From: an uncultured Prevotella sp.
Lineage (GTDB): Bacteria; Bacteroidota; Bacteroidia; Bacteroidales; Bacteroidaceae
DNA: 32,079 bases
Direction: 5' to 3'
Assembly: GCA_900557405.1 (NCBI GenBank)
Contig: USSF01000022.1
Location: 1 to 32,079, forward strand
The notes below the pieces were generated by a model. It had not been told where the DNA came from and did no database searches. It saw nothing but the letters and a program-made list of their open reading frames with translations. The position numbers and the translations under genes are program-made. Below, one piece after another: positions 7,551 through 15,308 of the stretch; position 1 is the stretch's first letter, and each line of letters starts with the position of its first letter.

Positions 7551-9338
7551 ATGACAGAGAATATCGAAGAGAGACTTGAGAAGCTGCGTCGCGTGATGCG
7601 TCGCGAGAAGATAGATGCGTTCATCTTCCCGAGCACCGACCCTCACAACGGTGAGTATGTACCAGCCCATTGGGAGGGCAGGAAATGGATAAGCGGCTTC
7701 GACGGAAGTGCCGGAATAGCCGTGGTCACAATGGAGAAGGCCGCCCTCTGGACCGATTCCCGCTATTTTCTCGCTGCCGCCGAACAGCTGCGCGGCACCG
7801 GATTCCAGCTCATGAAGCAGCGTATCGAGGGCACACCCTCCATCTCCGAATGGCTGGGCATGACGCTTGCCCATATCGACGGCGCCACGGTGGGGCTCGA
7901 TGGCTATGTTAACTCCGCAGGCGACGTGGAGCAGCTCGCCGAAGAACTCAAGCGCCAGGGCGGAATAAACCTCCGCACCAACTTCGATCCTCTGCGCGAG
8001 ATATGGCAGGACCGTCCCGCCATTCCCGAAAACAAGGCCGTGGTGCACCCGTTGGAATATGCCGGCGAAACCACAGCCAGCAAGCTCCTGCGCATCCGCA
8101 AGGCTCTCCGCAGCATGGGAGCCGGCGGAATGCTCGTTTCTGCCCTCGACGACATTGCCTGGGCGTTGAACATGCGTGGCAGCGACGTACACTGCAATCC
8201 CGTCTTCGTGGCCTACCTCCTCATCGACGGCGACGACACCATATTATATATAAATAAGGTAAAGCTTGATGCCGGCACGATGGCATACCTCAAAGAGAAC
8301 GGCATCCAAGTGGATGACTACTCCAATGCGGCACAGGGACTCTCCCGCTGCCAGTCGTACTCCATGCTCCTCGACCCCGCCGTGACCAACTACGAGATGT
8401 TCCGTTCCGCCCGCTGCCCCAAGGTGTTGCGTGTCCAGTCGCCCGTGCCGCAGATGAAGAGCGTGAAGAACGAAGTGGAGATACAGGGCTTCCGCAACGC
8501 CATGCTCCGCGACGGCATCGCCATGGTGAAGTTTCTCAGTTGGCTACGTCCCGCAGTGGAAGCCGGCGGACAGACGGAGATTTCCGTAGACCGTAAGCTC
8601 ACTGCCCTGCGCAGCGAGCAGCCCCTTTTCCGCGACATCTCCTTCGACACCATCGCCGCATACCAGGAACACGGTGCGATAGTCCATTATGAGGCCACGC
8701 CCGAAACCGACGTTGAACTGAAGCCCGAGGGCTTCCTCCTGCTCGACAGCGGTGCGCAATACCTCGACGGCACCACCGACATCACGCGCACCATCCCTCT
8801 CGGTCCCGTCACGGCCGAGCAGCGCCACGTATATACCCTCGTCCTGAAGGGCCACATACAGCTCGAACTCTGCAAGTTCCCCAACCTCGCCAGCGGTACC
8901 CAGATTGACGCCCTTGCCCGTCAGGCAATGTGGCGCGAGGGTATGAACTATATGCACGGCACGGGCCACGGCGTGGGAAGCTACCTCAATGTTCATGAAG
9001 GCCCCCACCAGATACGCATGGAATGGAAACCGGCACCGCTCGTTTCGGGTATGACCGTCACCGACGAACCTGGCCTCTATCTTGCCGGCAAGTTCGGCGT
9101 GCGCATAGAGAACACCATCCTTGTGCGTGACTACATGGAGACCGAGTTCGGCAAGTTCCTCCAGTTCGAGCCGCTCACGCTCTGTCCGATAGACCTCAGC
9201 TGCGCTGACCTGACTATGCTCACGGCAGAAGAGAAACAATGGCTCAACGACTATCACAAGATGGTATACGAGAAGCTCTCCCCATTGCTCAACGACGAAG
9301 AAAAGGAATGGTTGAAGACTAATACCGCAAGGATATGA
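7551..9338 (+). CDS. Xaa-Pro aminopeptidase (aminopeptidase P, peptidase M24B)
   Basis: Removes an N-terminal residue that precedes proline; a cytosolic di-metal enzyme. The 595-aa length and three-part layout (two creatinase-like N-terminal domains at about 1-155 and 160-305, then the pita-bread catalytic domain from about 310 to 530, then a C-terminal extension) fit the long aminopeptidase P form. All five metal ligands are visible: Asp399 and Asp410 in LLLDSGAQYLDGTTDITRT, His473 in GTGHGVGSYLNVHEGP, Glu506 in TDEPGLY and Glu520 in VRIENT. There is no signal peptide. Its own promoter precedes it. The last codons overlap the next gene by 4 nt (ATGA), so the two are probably translationally coupled. 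Confidence 0.95.
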   Translation: MTENIEERLEKLRRVMRREKIDAFIFPSTDPHNGEYVPAHWEGRKWISGFDGSAGIAVVTMEKAALWTDSRYFLAAAEQLRGTGFQLMKQRIEGTPSISEWLGMTLAHIDGATVGLDGYVNSAGDVEQLAEELKRQGGINLRTNFDPLREIWQDRPAIPENKAVVHPLEYAGETTASKLLRIRKALRSMGAGGMLVSALDDIAWALNMRGSDVHCNPVFVAYLLIDGDDTILYINKVKLDAGTMAYLKENGIQVDDYSNAAQGLSRCQSYSMLLDPAVTNYEMFRSARCPKVLRVQSPVPQMKSVKNEVEIQGFRNAMLRDGIAMVKFLSWLRPAVEAGGQTEISVDRKLTALRSEQPLFRDISFDTIAAYQEHGAIVHYEATPETDVELKPEGFLLLDSGAQYLDGTTDITRTIPLGPVTAEQRHVYTLVLKGHIQLELCKFPNLASGTQIDALARQAMWREGMNYMHGTGHGVGSYLNVHEGPHQIRMEWKPAPLVSGMTVTDEPGLYLAGKFGVRIENTILVRDYMETEFGKFLQFEPLTLCPIDLSCADLTMLTAEEKQWLNDYHKMVYEKLSPLLNDEEKEWLKTNTARI

Positions 9339-10981
9339 TGAATATTCGGAAATACAGCGTGCTTGTCGCCTTGATGATGATTGTAACTTGTGGACAGTCG
9401 GCGGCAAGCCGCTTTGCAGGGAACGAAAAGACAGACGACAATAGCCTGCCGTCAGATATACTGAGCTACGGCAATGGCGCTCGTGGCAAGGAGTTCTATG
9501 GACTCCGCATGGGTGGAAACGGCGGCACGCTGGTTCCTGTCTTCTCCAAAGACAGCAGCTATGTAGCCATTATTACCTGCGACACGACGAAGAAGGGAAA
9601 AACGGGTGATGTGGGACTCCTTAGCGTATACTCAGCCAAAGACAGAAGAAAGGCCGCTTGGGTAAATAAGATAAATCCAAAGACCACTTCCTTTTCCATC
9701 AATGGTCCGTATATGGTTTCCGTGATGCAGCTCGAAGTGGGGAAGGAAAAGGCGATACGCAATTACGTGGAGTTCAGAAAACTTGAAACAGGCATGGTGG
9801 AGTCTTTCATCCAGACCACTCCGATATATGTCAATGACTCCCTGGATATTGTGCTTGGCGTGGGAAATGATGCCTTTCCGGATCTTTTCGCGTACAGGAT
9901 TTCCGACGGTTCGTTTTTATGGAAAAGTGACAAATGGGGTTCGCAAGCCCAAAGATGCTATACCCAACTGTATGACGAGAAGACTCTGTTTGCCGTTGCA
10001 GACAACTTATACAAGATAAACCTCGAAACGGGAAAGGTGTACAAGAAGAAGGTCAGAGCATACGACGAAGGCTTAGACGCAACAGCTTTCTTTGTGGGTG
10101 GTCTCATCGGCTCTTTTCTTTCGACAGTTTTGTTTGGACCGCCACATTATTATTGTCTGTATTGCCCGATGAGAAAGCCGTTGGGCTATCTCGGTTCCAA
10201 TATCTGTTTTGAAAACGGGAATGTATATATGGCAGACTGTTCCAACGTCTATTGCTTTGACATGATGCTGAATGAAATGTGGAGGACAAAACTTGAAGCC
10301 AAGGGAGGTAATATCGTGTTGAAGGCGGATTCGCTGAAACTCTCTGTCTTCAGCAACGGCTACGGAACTGATGACGACGATAAAAAAGTGAACCTGGGCA
10401 AGACGTTCTATATGGAACTTTATTCGCGGAGCGGAAGAAAAATCATGGGACAGACCTTTTCCAAAGGCATAAACGCCGTCCGTGATACATTGGCAAATGG
10501 CGAAACTTTGAAGACTTTGCTTTTCAACAATTCTATTGTCTGGCTGTCGGAGAACATGAGGGATGTCCGTACCGTGGAGTATCCGAAGAAGACGTATGGT
10601 AAATTCCGGAATTTTATTAAGGGACAGGCGTATCTCGGCGTGGAGAAAAGAAGCCGGTTTGAATGTCTGGACAAAGGTATAGGGTGTATCGTCGTGAACG
10701 ACAAGGACAGCGCTTTTGTAATAAAGGATGACGGAAATGTGGTACGCAGTTATGATGCATCAAACGTTTACACGAAATGTCTTGAGCTTGACAACCTGTC
10801 GTTTATGAAGAACAACAGCGGGAGAACGCGGTTCTTTATTACAGACAAGGATATCGAGCTGAAGGTAGAGCTTGACGATGACGTGATAGATGTGTATAGA
10901 TTTGCCGACGGAGTAATCGTGGCAAGAAAGGGCGGCTTTGTATTTATAGACGGCGACAAACTGAAAGAATTCGGAAAGTAG
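9335..10981 (+). CDS. Exported beta-propeller-like protein of unknown function
   Basis: I do not recognise a named family. The 548-aa protein starts with a hydrophobic signal sequence (about residues 1-25, ending near QSAAS); Cys19 in IVTCGQS is not a good lipobox. The rest has repeated short blades with patterns such as LLSVYSAKDRRKAAW, LFAYRISDGSFLWKS and LYKINLETGKVYKKKV, which look like PQQ-type or quinoprotein-like propeller strands. A glycine-rich hydrophobic stretch (about 250-272) followed by a Cys pair (YCLYC) interrupts the propeller. Its ATG overlaps the stop of the aminopeptidase P gene; a second ATG three bases later is equally possible. Base use is more AT-rich and less biased than in its neighbour, which suggests weaker expression or later acquisition. 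Export, propeller-like fold and coupling to the peptidase are inferences; no function can be assigned. Confidence 0.75.
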   Translation: MMNIRKYSVLVALMMIVTCGQSAASRFAGNEKTDDNSLPSDILSYGNGARGKEFYGLRMGGNGGTLVPVFSKDSSYVAIITCDTTKKGKTGDVGLLSVYSAKDRRKAAWVNKINPKTTSFSINGPYMVSVMQLEVGKEKAIRNYVEFRKLETGMVESFIQTTPIYVNDSLDIVLGVGNDAFPDLFAYRISDGSFLWKSDKWGSQAQRCYTQLYDEKTLFAVADNLYKINLETGKVYKKKVRAYDEGLDATAFFVGGLIGSFLSTVLFGPPHYYCLYCPMRKPLGYLGSNICFENGNVYMADCSNVYCFDMMLNEMWRTKLEAKGGNIVLKADSLKLSVFSNGYGTDDDDKKVNLGKTFYMELYSRSGRKIMGQTFSKGINAVRDTLANGETLKTLLFNNSIVWLSENMRDVRTVEYPKKTYGKFRNFIKGQAYLGVEKRSRFECLDKGIGCIVVNDKDSAFVIKDDGNVVRSYDASNVYTKCLELDNLSFMKNNSGRTRFFITDKDIELKVELDDDVIDVYRFADGVIVARKGGFVFIDGDKLKEFGK

Positions 10982-10993
10982 GCCGCTTTCTAA

Positions 10994-11060
10994 GGGAAAC
11001 TGGCTTACTTTCAATGGGAAACTTGGCAACTTTCCATGAGAAAGTATGCAACTTTCTTAT
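10994..11060. repeat. 22-bp hairpin-forming tandem repeat, three copies, upstream of rpsU
   Basis: Units at 10994-11015, 11016-11037 and 11038-11060 share the plan G(G/A)GAAA-C/G-T...GC-A/T-ACTTTC-n-AT. Each unit is an imperfect palindrome (GAAA...TTTC); the third has GAAAGT/ACTTTC and is followed by TTATATTTT, so it could act as a weak terminator for the preceding gene. Confidence 0.75.
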
Positions 11061-11076
11061 ATTTTGACGTAAAAAC

Positions 11077-11107
11077 TTGCAGAATTTGAAAAATAGAAGT
11101 AATTTTG
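11077..11107 (+). promoter_or_regulatory. Promoter of rpsU
   Basis: TTG (11077-11079), a 20-base spacer and TAATTTTG (11100-11107, exact TAnnTTTG) precede the ATG at 11175 by about 60 nt of AT-rich leader. Confidence 0.75.
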
Positions 11108-11174
11108 CAGCCGCTAATAAAAAGCATTGATAGATAATTAATTAAGTATAACCAAATAAAAAAACAAAGAAAAA

Positions 11175-11366
11175 ATGATTATTGTACCAGTTAAGGAAGG
11201 CGAGAACATCGAGAGAGCCTTGAAGAAGTTCAAGAGAAAATTTGAGAAGACAGGTGTCGTAAAGGAGCTTCGCTCACGTCAGCAGTTCGACAAGCCATCT
11301 GTACTCAAAAGACTCAAGATGGAGCGCGCTATCTATGTGCAGAAGCTGAGAGACGCAGAGGAATAA
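11175..11366 (+). CDS. rpsU: 30S ribosomal protein S21
   Basis: Small basic protein of the 30S subunit, located near the anti-Shine-Dalgarno end of 16S rRNA. The 63-aa sequence MIIVPVKEGENIERALKKF with the following FKRKFEKTG block and a lysine/arginine-rich helical rest matches S21 of Bacteroidetes in length and pattern. It has its own promoter and is followed by about 160 nt of structured sequence and a strong terminator. Confidence 0.95.
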   Translation: MIIVPVKEGENIERALKKFKRKFEKTGVVKELRSRQQFDKPSVLKRLKMERAIYVQKLRDAEE

Positions 11367-11530
11367 TCCCCGCCGCGAGAATACTCAGATGTTTTTAAGC
11401 CGGGCCGCATGCGCGTCCCGCACAATCAAGATTAAGAACAATTCTTTTGTAACAGGAGGTGTACTTAGGTAAATAATCAAAAGAATATTCAGGTGCAGGA
11501 CCACTCCCTTCGGAGACAGTCCCAAACCGC
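11367..11530 (+). other. Structured 3' region of the rpsU transcript
   Basis: No gene is visible. A palindromic stretch at 11401-11420 (CGGG...CCCG around GCATGC) and a hairpin at 11498-11522 (GGAC-CA-CTCC, loop CTTC, GGAG-ACA-GTCC) lie between the S21 stop and the terminator. It may be only a 3' untranslated region, or a small RNA released from it; the sequence does not match an RNA family that I know. Confidence 0.4.
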
Positions 11531-11582
11531 AGAGATGATACATCATCGCCGTGTCAGGCGCAGATGTATCATCTCTTTTTTT
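11531..11582 (+). terminator. Rho-independent terminator downstream of rpsU
   Basis: AGAGATGATACATC (11531-11544) pairs perfectly with GATGTATCATCTCT (11563-11576) and is followed directly by a run of T. Confidence 0.92.
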
Positions 11583-11645
11583 ACCCCCAATCGGTCATTA
11601 GGGCTTGCTTGTATTCTTTACGGCCTAACGGCCGTTTGGGAGTTA
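11581..11645. repeat. Dispersed intergenic element, copies 2 and 3 in inverted orientation
   Basis: 11581-11611 is the reverse complement of the 6262-6292 element (26 of 31 identical). 11624-11645, CCTAACGGCCGTTTGGGAGT plus TA, is a second shorter copy in the opposite direction with a perfect AACGGCCGTT palindrome. Together they form an inverted pair just after the rpsU terminator. Confidence 0.65.
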
Positions 11646-11659
11646 CCCCGTGCAGGCAT

Positions 11660-11751
11660 AAAAAAACAGGATTCGAGGGGAAGGGTCCGCGGCGGAAGGG
11701 ATTCCCTGTCGGGTCTCCCCTCGGACCGCCGGACCGCGTCCCTCAAATCCT
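11660..11751 (-). terminator. Terminator of the 869-aa surface protein gene
   Basis: AGGATTCGAGGG (11668-11679) pairs with CCCTCAAATCCT (11740-11751) at 11 of 12 positions, enclosing a GC-rich interior that can pair further. Read on the minus strand it lies about 30 nt after the stop codon and is followed by seven T (complement of 11660-11666). Confidence 0.78.
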
Positions 11752-11779
11752 ACTTGATAATAACAACGTTCAAATTATA

Positions 11780-14389
11780 CTATTTCTTCACCATCTTCAC
11801 TCCGTCCACGATATACATTCCTGCCGGGAGAGACTCCCATTCGCCGTTCATCTTCATGCCCTCGATGGTGTAGATGCCCGGGCGGCGGAGAGAAACGTCG
11901 GTCTGCACATTCTCTATGCTGTTTGTGTTGTCGGCTTCGATGACCACCTTTTTCACCAGTTCGCCGTTCAAGGCTATGCCATGCAATTCAGCGTCGAATG
12001 CGGCGCCCGCAGGTTGGGTGATGGAGCAGCCCTCAAGGGTCAATGACGAGATACCTTCTATAGCGGAATAAGTACATTCGGCTGTCACATTGGCATTACG
12101 GATAATCAGAGCAAAAGGATAATCAACAAATGCTCCATATATTCCATTTCCTCCCTTGAGGTTTATAGTACAGTCTTCAATAGTAAAAGGCGCACTGCAG
12201 ACTGATATGCAAGCGTCTCCAGAAGATTCTGCTTCAAGAGAGCCTGGTCCGGAAATCTTCATTTCATGGGTTAGAGATTCTATATGCCATTTTTCAGTCT
12301 TCATCTTGTTCGAACCTACCAACTTCATGTTAAGCCCGTCAATATAATTATTGATAATATCTTTATCTGTTTCTATCGTCGCATCCTCAAGTGTCAGCGT
12401 CTTTGTCTCGCGGTCGTACGTCACCTTGCCGCTTACGCCCTCAATTTCGCCCAGCTTGTCGCAATTCTTTTTTGTCACTTTCTCGTTACAGAACGATAGC
12501 CCCAGATAATCAGTCTCTATCACAACCTTGTCGGTCACGATGGCCCCGTTCAGCGCCACTCCCTTCAGCGTTGCGTCGAATGCGGCGCCGCTTGGCTGGA
12601 GTATATCGGAATTTTTGATTACGAGTTCACCTATATTGCAGATGGAACCTTGCGTACCTGTGGCCTCCACCGTGGCAAAATCAAGACTGAGCTTCTCCGT
12701 GCCGTTCACGCCCTTGATGGCGCTGCCGTATCCGCTTTCTGCCCCCACGGTACAGTCCATCATCTTGAGATCCGCTGCCATAACGATGCCGTTGCCGTCA
12801 TCCGAATATATACTGAGGACTCCACCTTGGTCCTCATCACCGGTTATGGTAGTTTGTGCACCGATATACAGTGGTGTCTCCTCCAATGTGGTGAGGGTGT
12901 TGGTTCCTCTCAAACCGATTTCCAGACCATTCATAGACAGGTTGGCAATCGCCTCATCCACAGATTCTATTGTAGTGTCATAGAGATGAATATAATTTGA
13001 ACTAGGGGAATACCACACATTTTTGCCCGTCACGGCAGATATCGCATTAAGGTCATTGGCTATGGCTTTGGTGACATATTCATGGTCAATCCTGATGCCA
13101 TAGACCTCGCTCTGGATGGTGACGTCATTTGCGGTAGCTCCGCCATCCACAAAGGTCTTCTTTTCCGTATCGAAAAGTACGTTGCCTTCGCCTGATTGTA
13201 TTTCGCAGTCATCAATGCTGAAAGAGTCATAGTTGAACACAGCCGCTTGGCCGCCGTGGAGATTCACGTCCGCACACTTTACTGCCAGATTGCTGTAGCC
13301 GCCACCGCCGCTGCTGTATAATGCATAATCCTTTCCGCTTATATTCAGGATGCACTGTTTTGCAGTGAGGAGTCCGCCTTCCTGGAACACGCCCAAATCG
13401 CCGCCGGAGATATCGAGTCTGCCCGCTCCCCGGATGGTGGTGTTGCGCCTCACTGTCATACCCGCGAGATGGTCTTTCACATCAAAGCGGCAGATACCTT
13501 TCACTTGGATGGTGAGGCCGTCGAGTCCGCTGTTGTCTATGGCAGCACCCGATTCTATGGTTGCCCTTTTGAGTGTCAGGGTCTTCATTGCCGGGTCGTA
13601 TTTTGCATAGCCGTCGCCGTTGGTCCTCACTCCCTCGATGACCGTAAGGTCCTGGCAGTTCTCCCTCGTCACATACGTGCCGGCCACCTTGAAGCCGTAG
13701 TCGGTGAATGAAATCTCTATGTCGCCCACTGTCTTTCCATCCTTCGCCACAGCCTTCTGCGTCTCATCGTATGCCGCTCCGTCGGGCGAGGTGATGGCGC
13801 AGCTCTCAAGCACAAACTTGCCGATGTTGGCAATGGAGCCCCAGCCTGCACCTTTTGCCTTCACGTCAGACCTGCGTATGGTGAGCGCCTCGTCCTTATG
13901 TCCGCTCTCGCCCATGATGCCACTGGAACCTTCTACCGTCATTATGCAGTCCTCGATATTAAGAGGTGCCTTTCTCGTCAGTATTCCAAAAGATTTTTCA
14001 GACTTTACATTGAGCGTTCCCGAGCCATAGCCACAAATGGTAGTCGCTGCATGGATTTCGATTGCCACACCTTGTGCTGTCAGGTTGTTTTCTCCATAAA
14101 GCACTATCTTCAGATTCGAGTTGGAGTTATTTACAATAATGGAAGCGTCTTTCTTTATCGTCGCATTTTCCAGATACAGCGTTTTGTTATCCTCACTATA
14201 CCATGCCTTTCCCGACGCGCCTCCTATTTTGCCGAGTTTGCCGCAGTTCTCGCTTGTCACTTCCTCTCCACAGAACGTGAATCCGTACTTTTTCACTTCT
14301 TGCGCCCTTGCCGGCGTTGCAGCCAGCATGGCGAGCATGAGCACTATGAGCGTGCCCAGCCAATTCTTCTTGTGAATCTGTCTTTTCAT
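11780..14389 (-). CDS. Exported four-repeat surface protein with T9SS sorting domain
   Basis: I do not know a named function. The 869-aa protein has a signal peptide (1-29, cut after ARAQ) and four tandem units of about 196 aa: about 35-228, 231-426, 430-625 and 629-818. Each begins YGF/LGLSF-x-x-x-x-VT-x-x-NC-x-x-L-x-x-IEGV, goes on to KTLTLE-(D/N)ATI, and ends with SGAAFD-x-x-x-K-x-VA. Between these are many short D/N-rich beta turns (such as TLTLEDATIE, LVIKNSDI, LTLEGCSI), which suggests a right-handed beta-helix or solenoid. The third unit is the most diverged and lacks the NC motif. The tail (about 830-869: RRPGIYTIEGMKMNGEW, then LPAGMYIVDGVKMVKK) looks like a type A T9SS C-terminal domain, so it is probably exported and attached to the cell surface. 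It stands alone on its strand, facing away from the large operon. An adhesin or glycan-binding role is only a guess. Confidence 0.82.
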   Translation of the reverse strand: MKRQIHKKNWLGTLIVLMLAMLAATPARAQEVKKYGFTFCGEEVTSENCGKLGKIGGASGKAWYSEDNKTLYLENATIKKDASIIVNNSNSNLKIVLYGENNLTAQGVAIEIHAATTICGYGSGTLNVKSEKSFGILTRKAPLNIEDCIMTVEGSSGIMGESGHKDEALTIRRSDVKAKGAGWGSIANIGKFVLESCAITSPDGAAYDETQKAVAKDGKTVGDIEISFTDYGFKVAGTYVTRENCQDLTVIEGVRTNGDGYAKYDPAMKTLTLKRATIESGAAIDNSGLDGLTIQVKGICRFDVKDHLAGMTVRRNTTIRGAGRLDISGGDLGVFQEGGLLTAKQCILNISGKDYALYSSGGGGYSNLAVKCADVNLHGGQAAVFNYDSFSIDDCEIQSGEGNVLFDTEKKTFVDGGATANDVTIQSEVYGIRIDHEYVTKAIANDLNAISAVTGKNVWYSPSSNYIHLYDTTIESVDEAIANLSMNGLEIGLRGTNTLTTLEETPLYIGAQTTITGDEDQGGVLSIYSDDGNGIVMAADLKMMDCTVGAESGYGSAIKGVNGTEKLSLDFATVEATGTQGSICNIGELVIKNSDILQPSGAAFDATLKGVALNGAIVTDKVVIETDYLGLSFCNEKVTKKNCDKLGEIEGVSGKVTYDRETKTLTLEDATIETDKDIINNYIDGLNMKLVGSNKMKTEKWHIESLTHEMKISGPGSLEAESSGDACISVCSAPFTIEDCTINLKGGNGIYGAFVDYPFALIIRNANVTAECTYSAIEGISSLTLEGCSITQPAGAAFDAELHGIALNGELVKKVVIEADNTNSIENVQTDVSLRRPGIYTIEGMKMNGEWESLPAGMYIVDGVKMVKK

Positions 14390-14474
14390 AATAATTCATT
14401 TTTTGTTGGTTATACATTATAATATCTATATACAGCCGGAGGGCCTTTTTTGTCTTTCGCCATTTCATAAGATC

Positions 14475-14561
14475 AAGAACGAGGGGAACAGGGTCCGCAA
14501 TCCCGGGGGCAAGTCAATTTAGGAATCCTTCGGGTAATCGTCTCCCGCTCCCCAAGTTCTC
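14475..14561 (-). other. GC-rich hairpin region in the leader of the 869-aa protein gene
   Basis: AGAAC-GAGGGGAA near 14477-14488 can pair with CTCCCC-AAGTTCT near 14547-14559. The segment CGAGGGGAACAGGGTCCGC (14480-14498) resembles CGAGGGGAAGGGTCCGC in the terminator on the other side of the same gene (11674-11690). It would lie in the 5' leader if transcription starts near 14626. Confidence 0.45.
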
Positions 14562-14632
14562 GAAATGAAAAAACTCAATCACAAAAATACTGCCTCACGA
14601 CAATTTCTGTTTCTATAGTCCTTTGATGTCGG

Positions 14633-14640
14633 CAAAGTTA
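14633..14640 (-). promoter_or_regulatory. Possible promoter (-7 box) of the 869-aa protein gene
   Basis: Minus-strand TAACTTTG fits TAnnTTTG and is followed by GCCGAC. A second match, TATTTTTG, lies at 14589-14582. Neither has a clear TTTG at the right distance upstream, so the choice between them is open. The leader would be about 190-240 nt. Confidence 0.45.
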
Positions 14641-14867
14641 CAAAGGGAATGCCTAATGGCGGTAGGATATTTTTTACAAAAAACGGCCAATTTCTTTCAT
14701 TTTCTCTCAATCTTGCTTTTCCCGTTCTTTTTTCCGTCCTTCCCCCTTTTGTCGCCTTGTCGGCATCGTTTCCTTCAAAAAACACTGATTCTATCGTTGC
14801 GAATAAAGGGCGGTTGGAGTGGGGAAGACGGTAATTCGCAAGAAAATGGTCGGATTGAATGAAGAAT

Positions 14868-15152
14868 GAAGTTCGGCGGCCGGAGGGAAAGCCAATTATA
14901 GAATTAAGAATATGCAGACAAAATCCAAAAACGAATCCGTCTTAAATCCCTCTTGTCCTGTCAAGGCACAATCAAAATCAAAAGAAAAATCAAAAACGGA
15001 TCCGTGAAAAGACTCCGTTGCATCTGTGATAATCCGTGAGCGTTTTTTGATTTAAGCTCTGTAGCCGTAGGCTCACAGAGCGCAAGGCAGCAAGTCGAAT
15101 TTAGAGTTAAGAATGTAGAAACGAAGTTCGGCGGCCGAAGGGAAAGCCAATT
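14868..15152. repeat. 30-bp direct repeat pair
   Basis: GAAGTTCGGCGGCCG(G/A)AGGG then AAAGCCAATT occurs at 14868-14897 and 15123-15152, 29 of 30 identical, 255 bases apart. Both copies contain the palindrome CGGCCG and follow AT-rich spacer. Confidence 0.85.
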
Positions 15153-15271
15153 CAACTCGTCAACTCCTTATAATATATAATAGGTGGTAAATCCTGATGC
15201 AGGGGAAAAGGTATGGCGATGGGAAAATATTAAAATATGATGACGTGTCGGAAAAAATAATTACGGAAATG

Positions 15272-15302
15272 TTTATGATGTCAGAAAAAAAGACTATATT
15301 TG
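15272..15302 (+). promoter_or_regulatory. Promoter of the three-gene surface-protein operon
   Basis: TATATTTG (15295-15302) matches TAnnTTTG exactly; TTTA (15272-15275) lies 19 bases upstream as an imperfect -33 element. The first gene starts at 15538, so the leader is about 230 nt. Confidence 0.65.
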
Positions 15303-15308
15303 CAAAAA

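Larger units (their letters stand above)
14390..15294. other. Long non-coding region between divergent surface-protein genes
   Basis: No convincing gene is present; the short open frames are low-complexity or repeat-derived. From left to right it holds a GC-rich hairpin region (about 14475-14561), possible minus-strand promoters, a 30-bp direct repeat (14868-14897 and 15123-15152), an inverted repeat AAATCAAAAACG/CGTTTTTTGATTT (14987-14998 and 15041-15053), and a hairpin CTCTGTAGCC-GTA-GGCTCACAGAG (15057-15080). The ATCTGTGATAATCCGTGAGC style sequence (15022-15041) resembles intergenic repeat remnants that I recall from Bacteroidales. Confidence 0.6.

Noticed and set aside
9335..9420. Lipoprotein signal in the 548-aa propeller-like protein (Cys19)
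   Set aside because: The residues before the Cys (M-I-V-T) do not fit the lipobox L-(A/S)-(G/A)-C; a normal signal peptide ending near SAAS is as likely.
11440..11530. SRP RNA, 6S RNA or tmRNA downstream of rpsU
   Set aside because: The conserved SRP tetraloop/asymmetric-loop sequence, the 6S bubble structure and a tRNA-like domain are not present.
11493..12046. Plus-strand open frames across the rpsU terminator and into the 869-aa gene
   Set aside because: They translate the terminator hairpin, the dispersed repeat and the antisense of a real gene; no ribosome-binding or promoter context.
14623..15155. Short open frames of 60-80 codons in the non-coding region
   Set aside because: Low-complexity Phe/Leu/Ser-rich or repeat-derived translations without start context; typical of spacer DNA.
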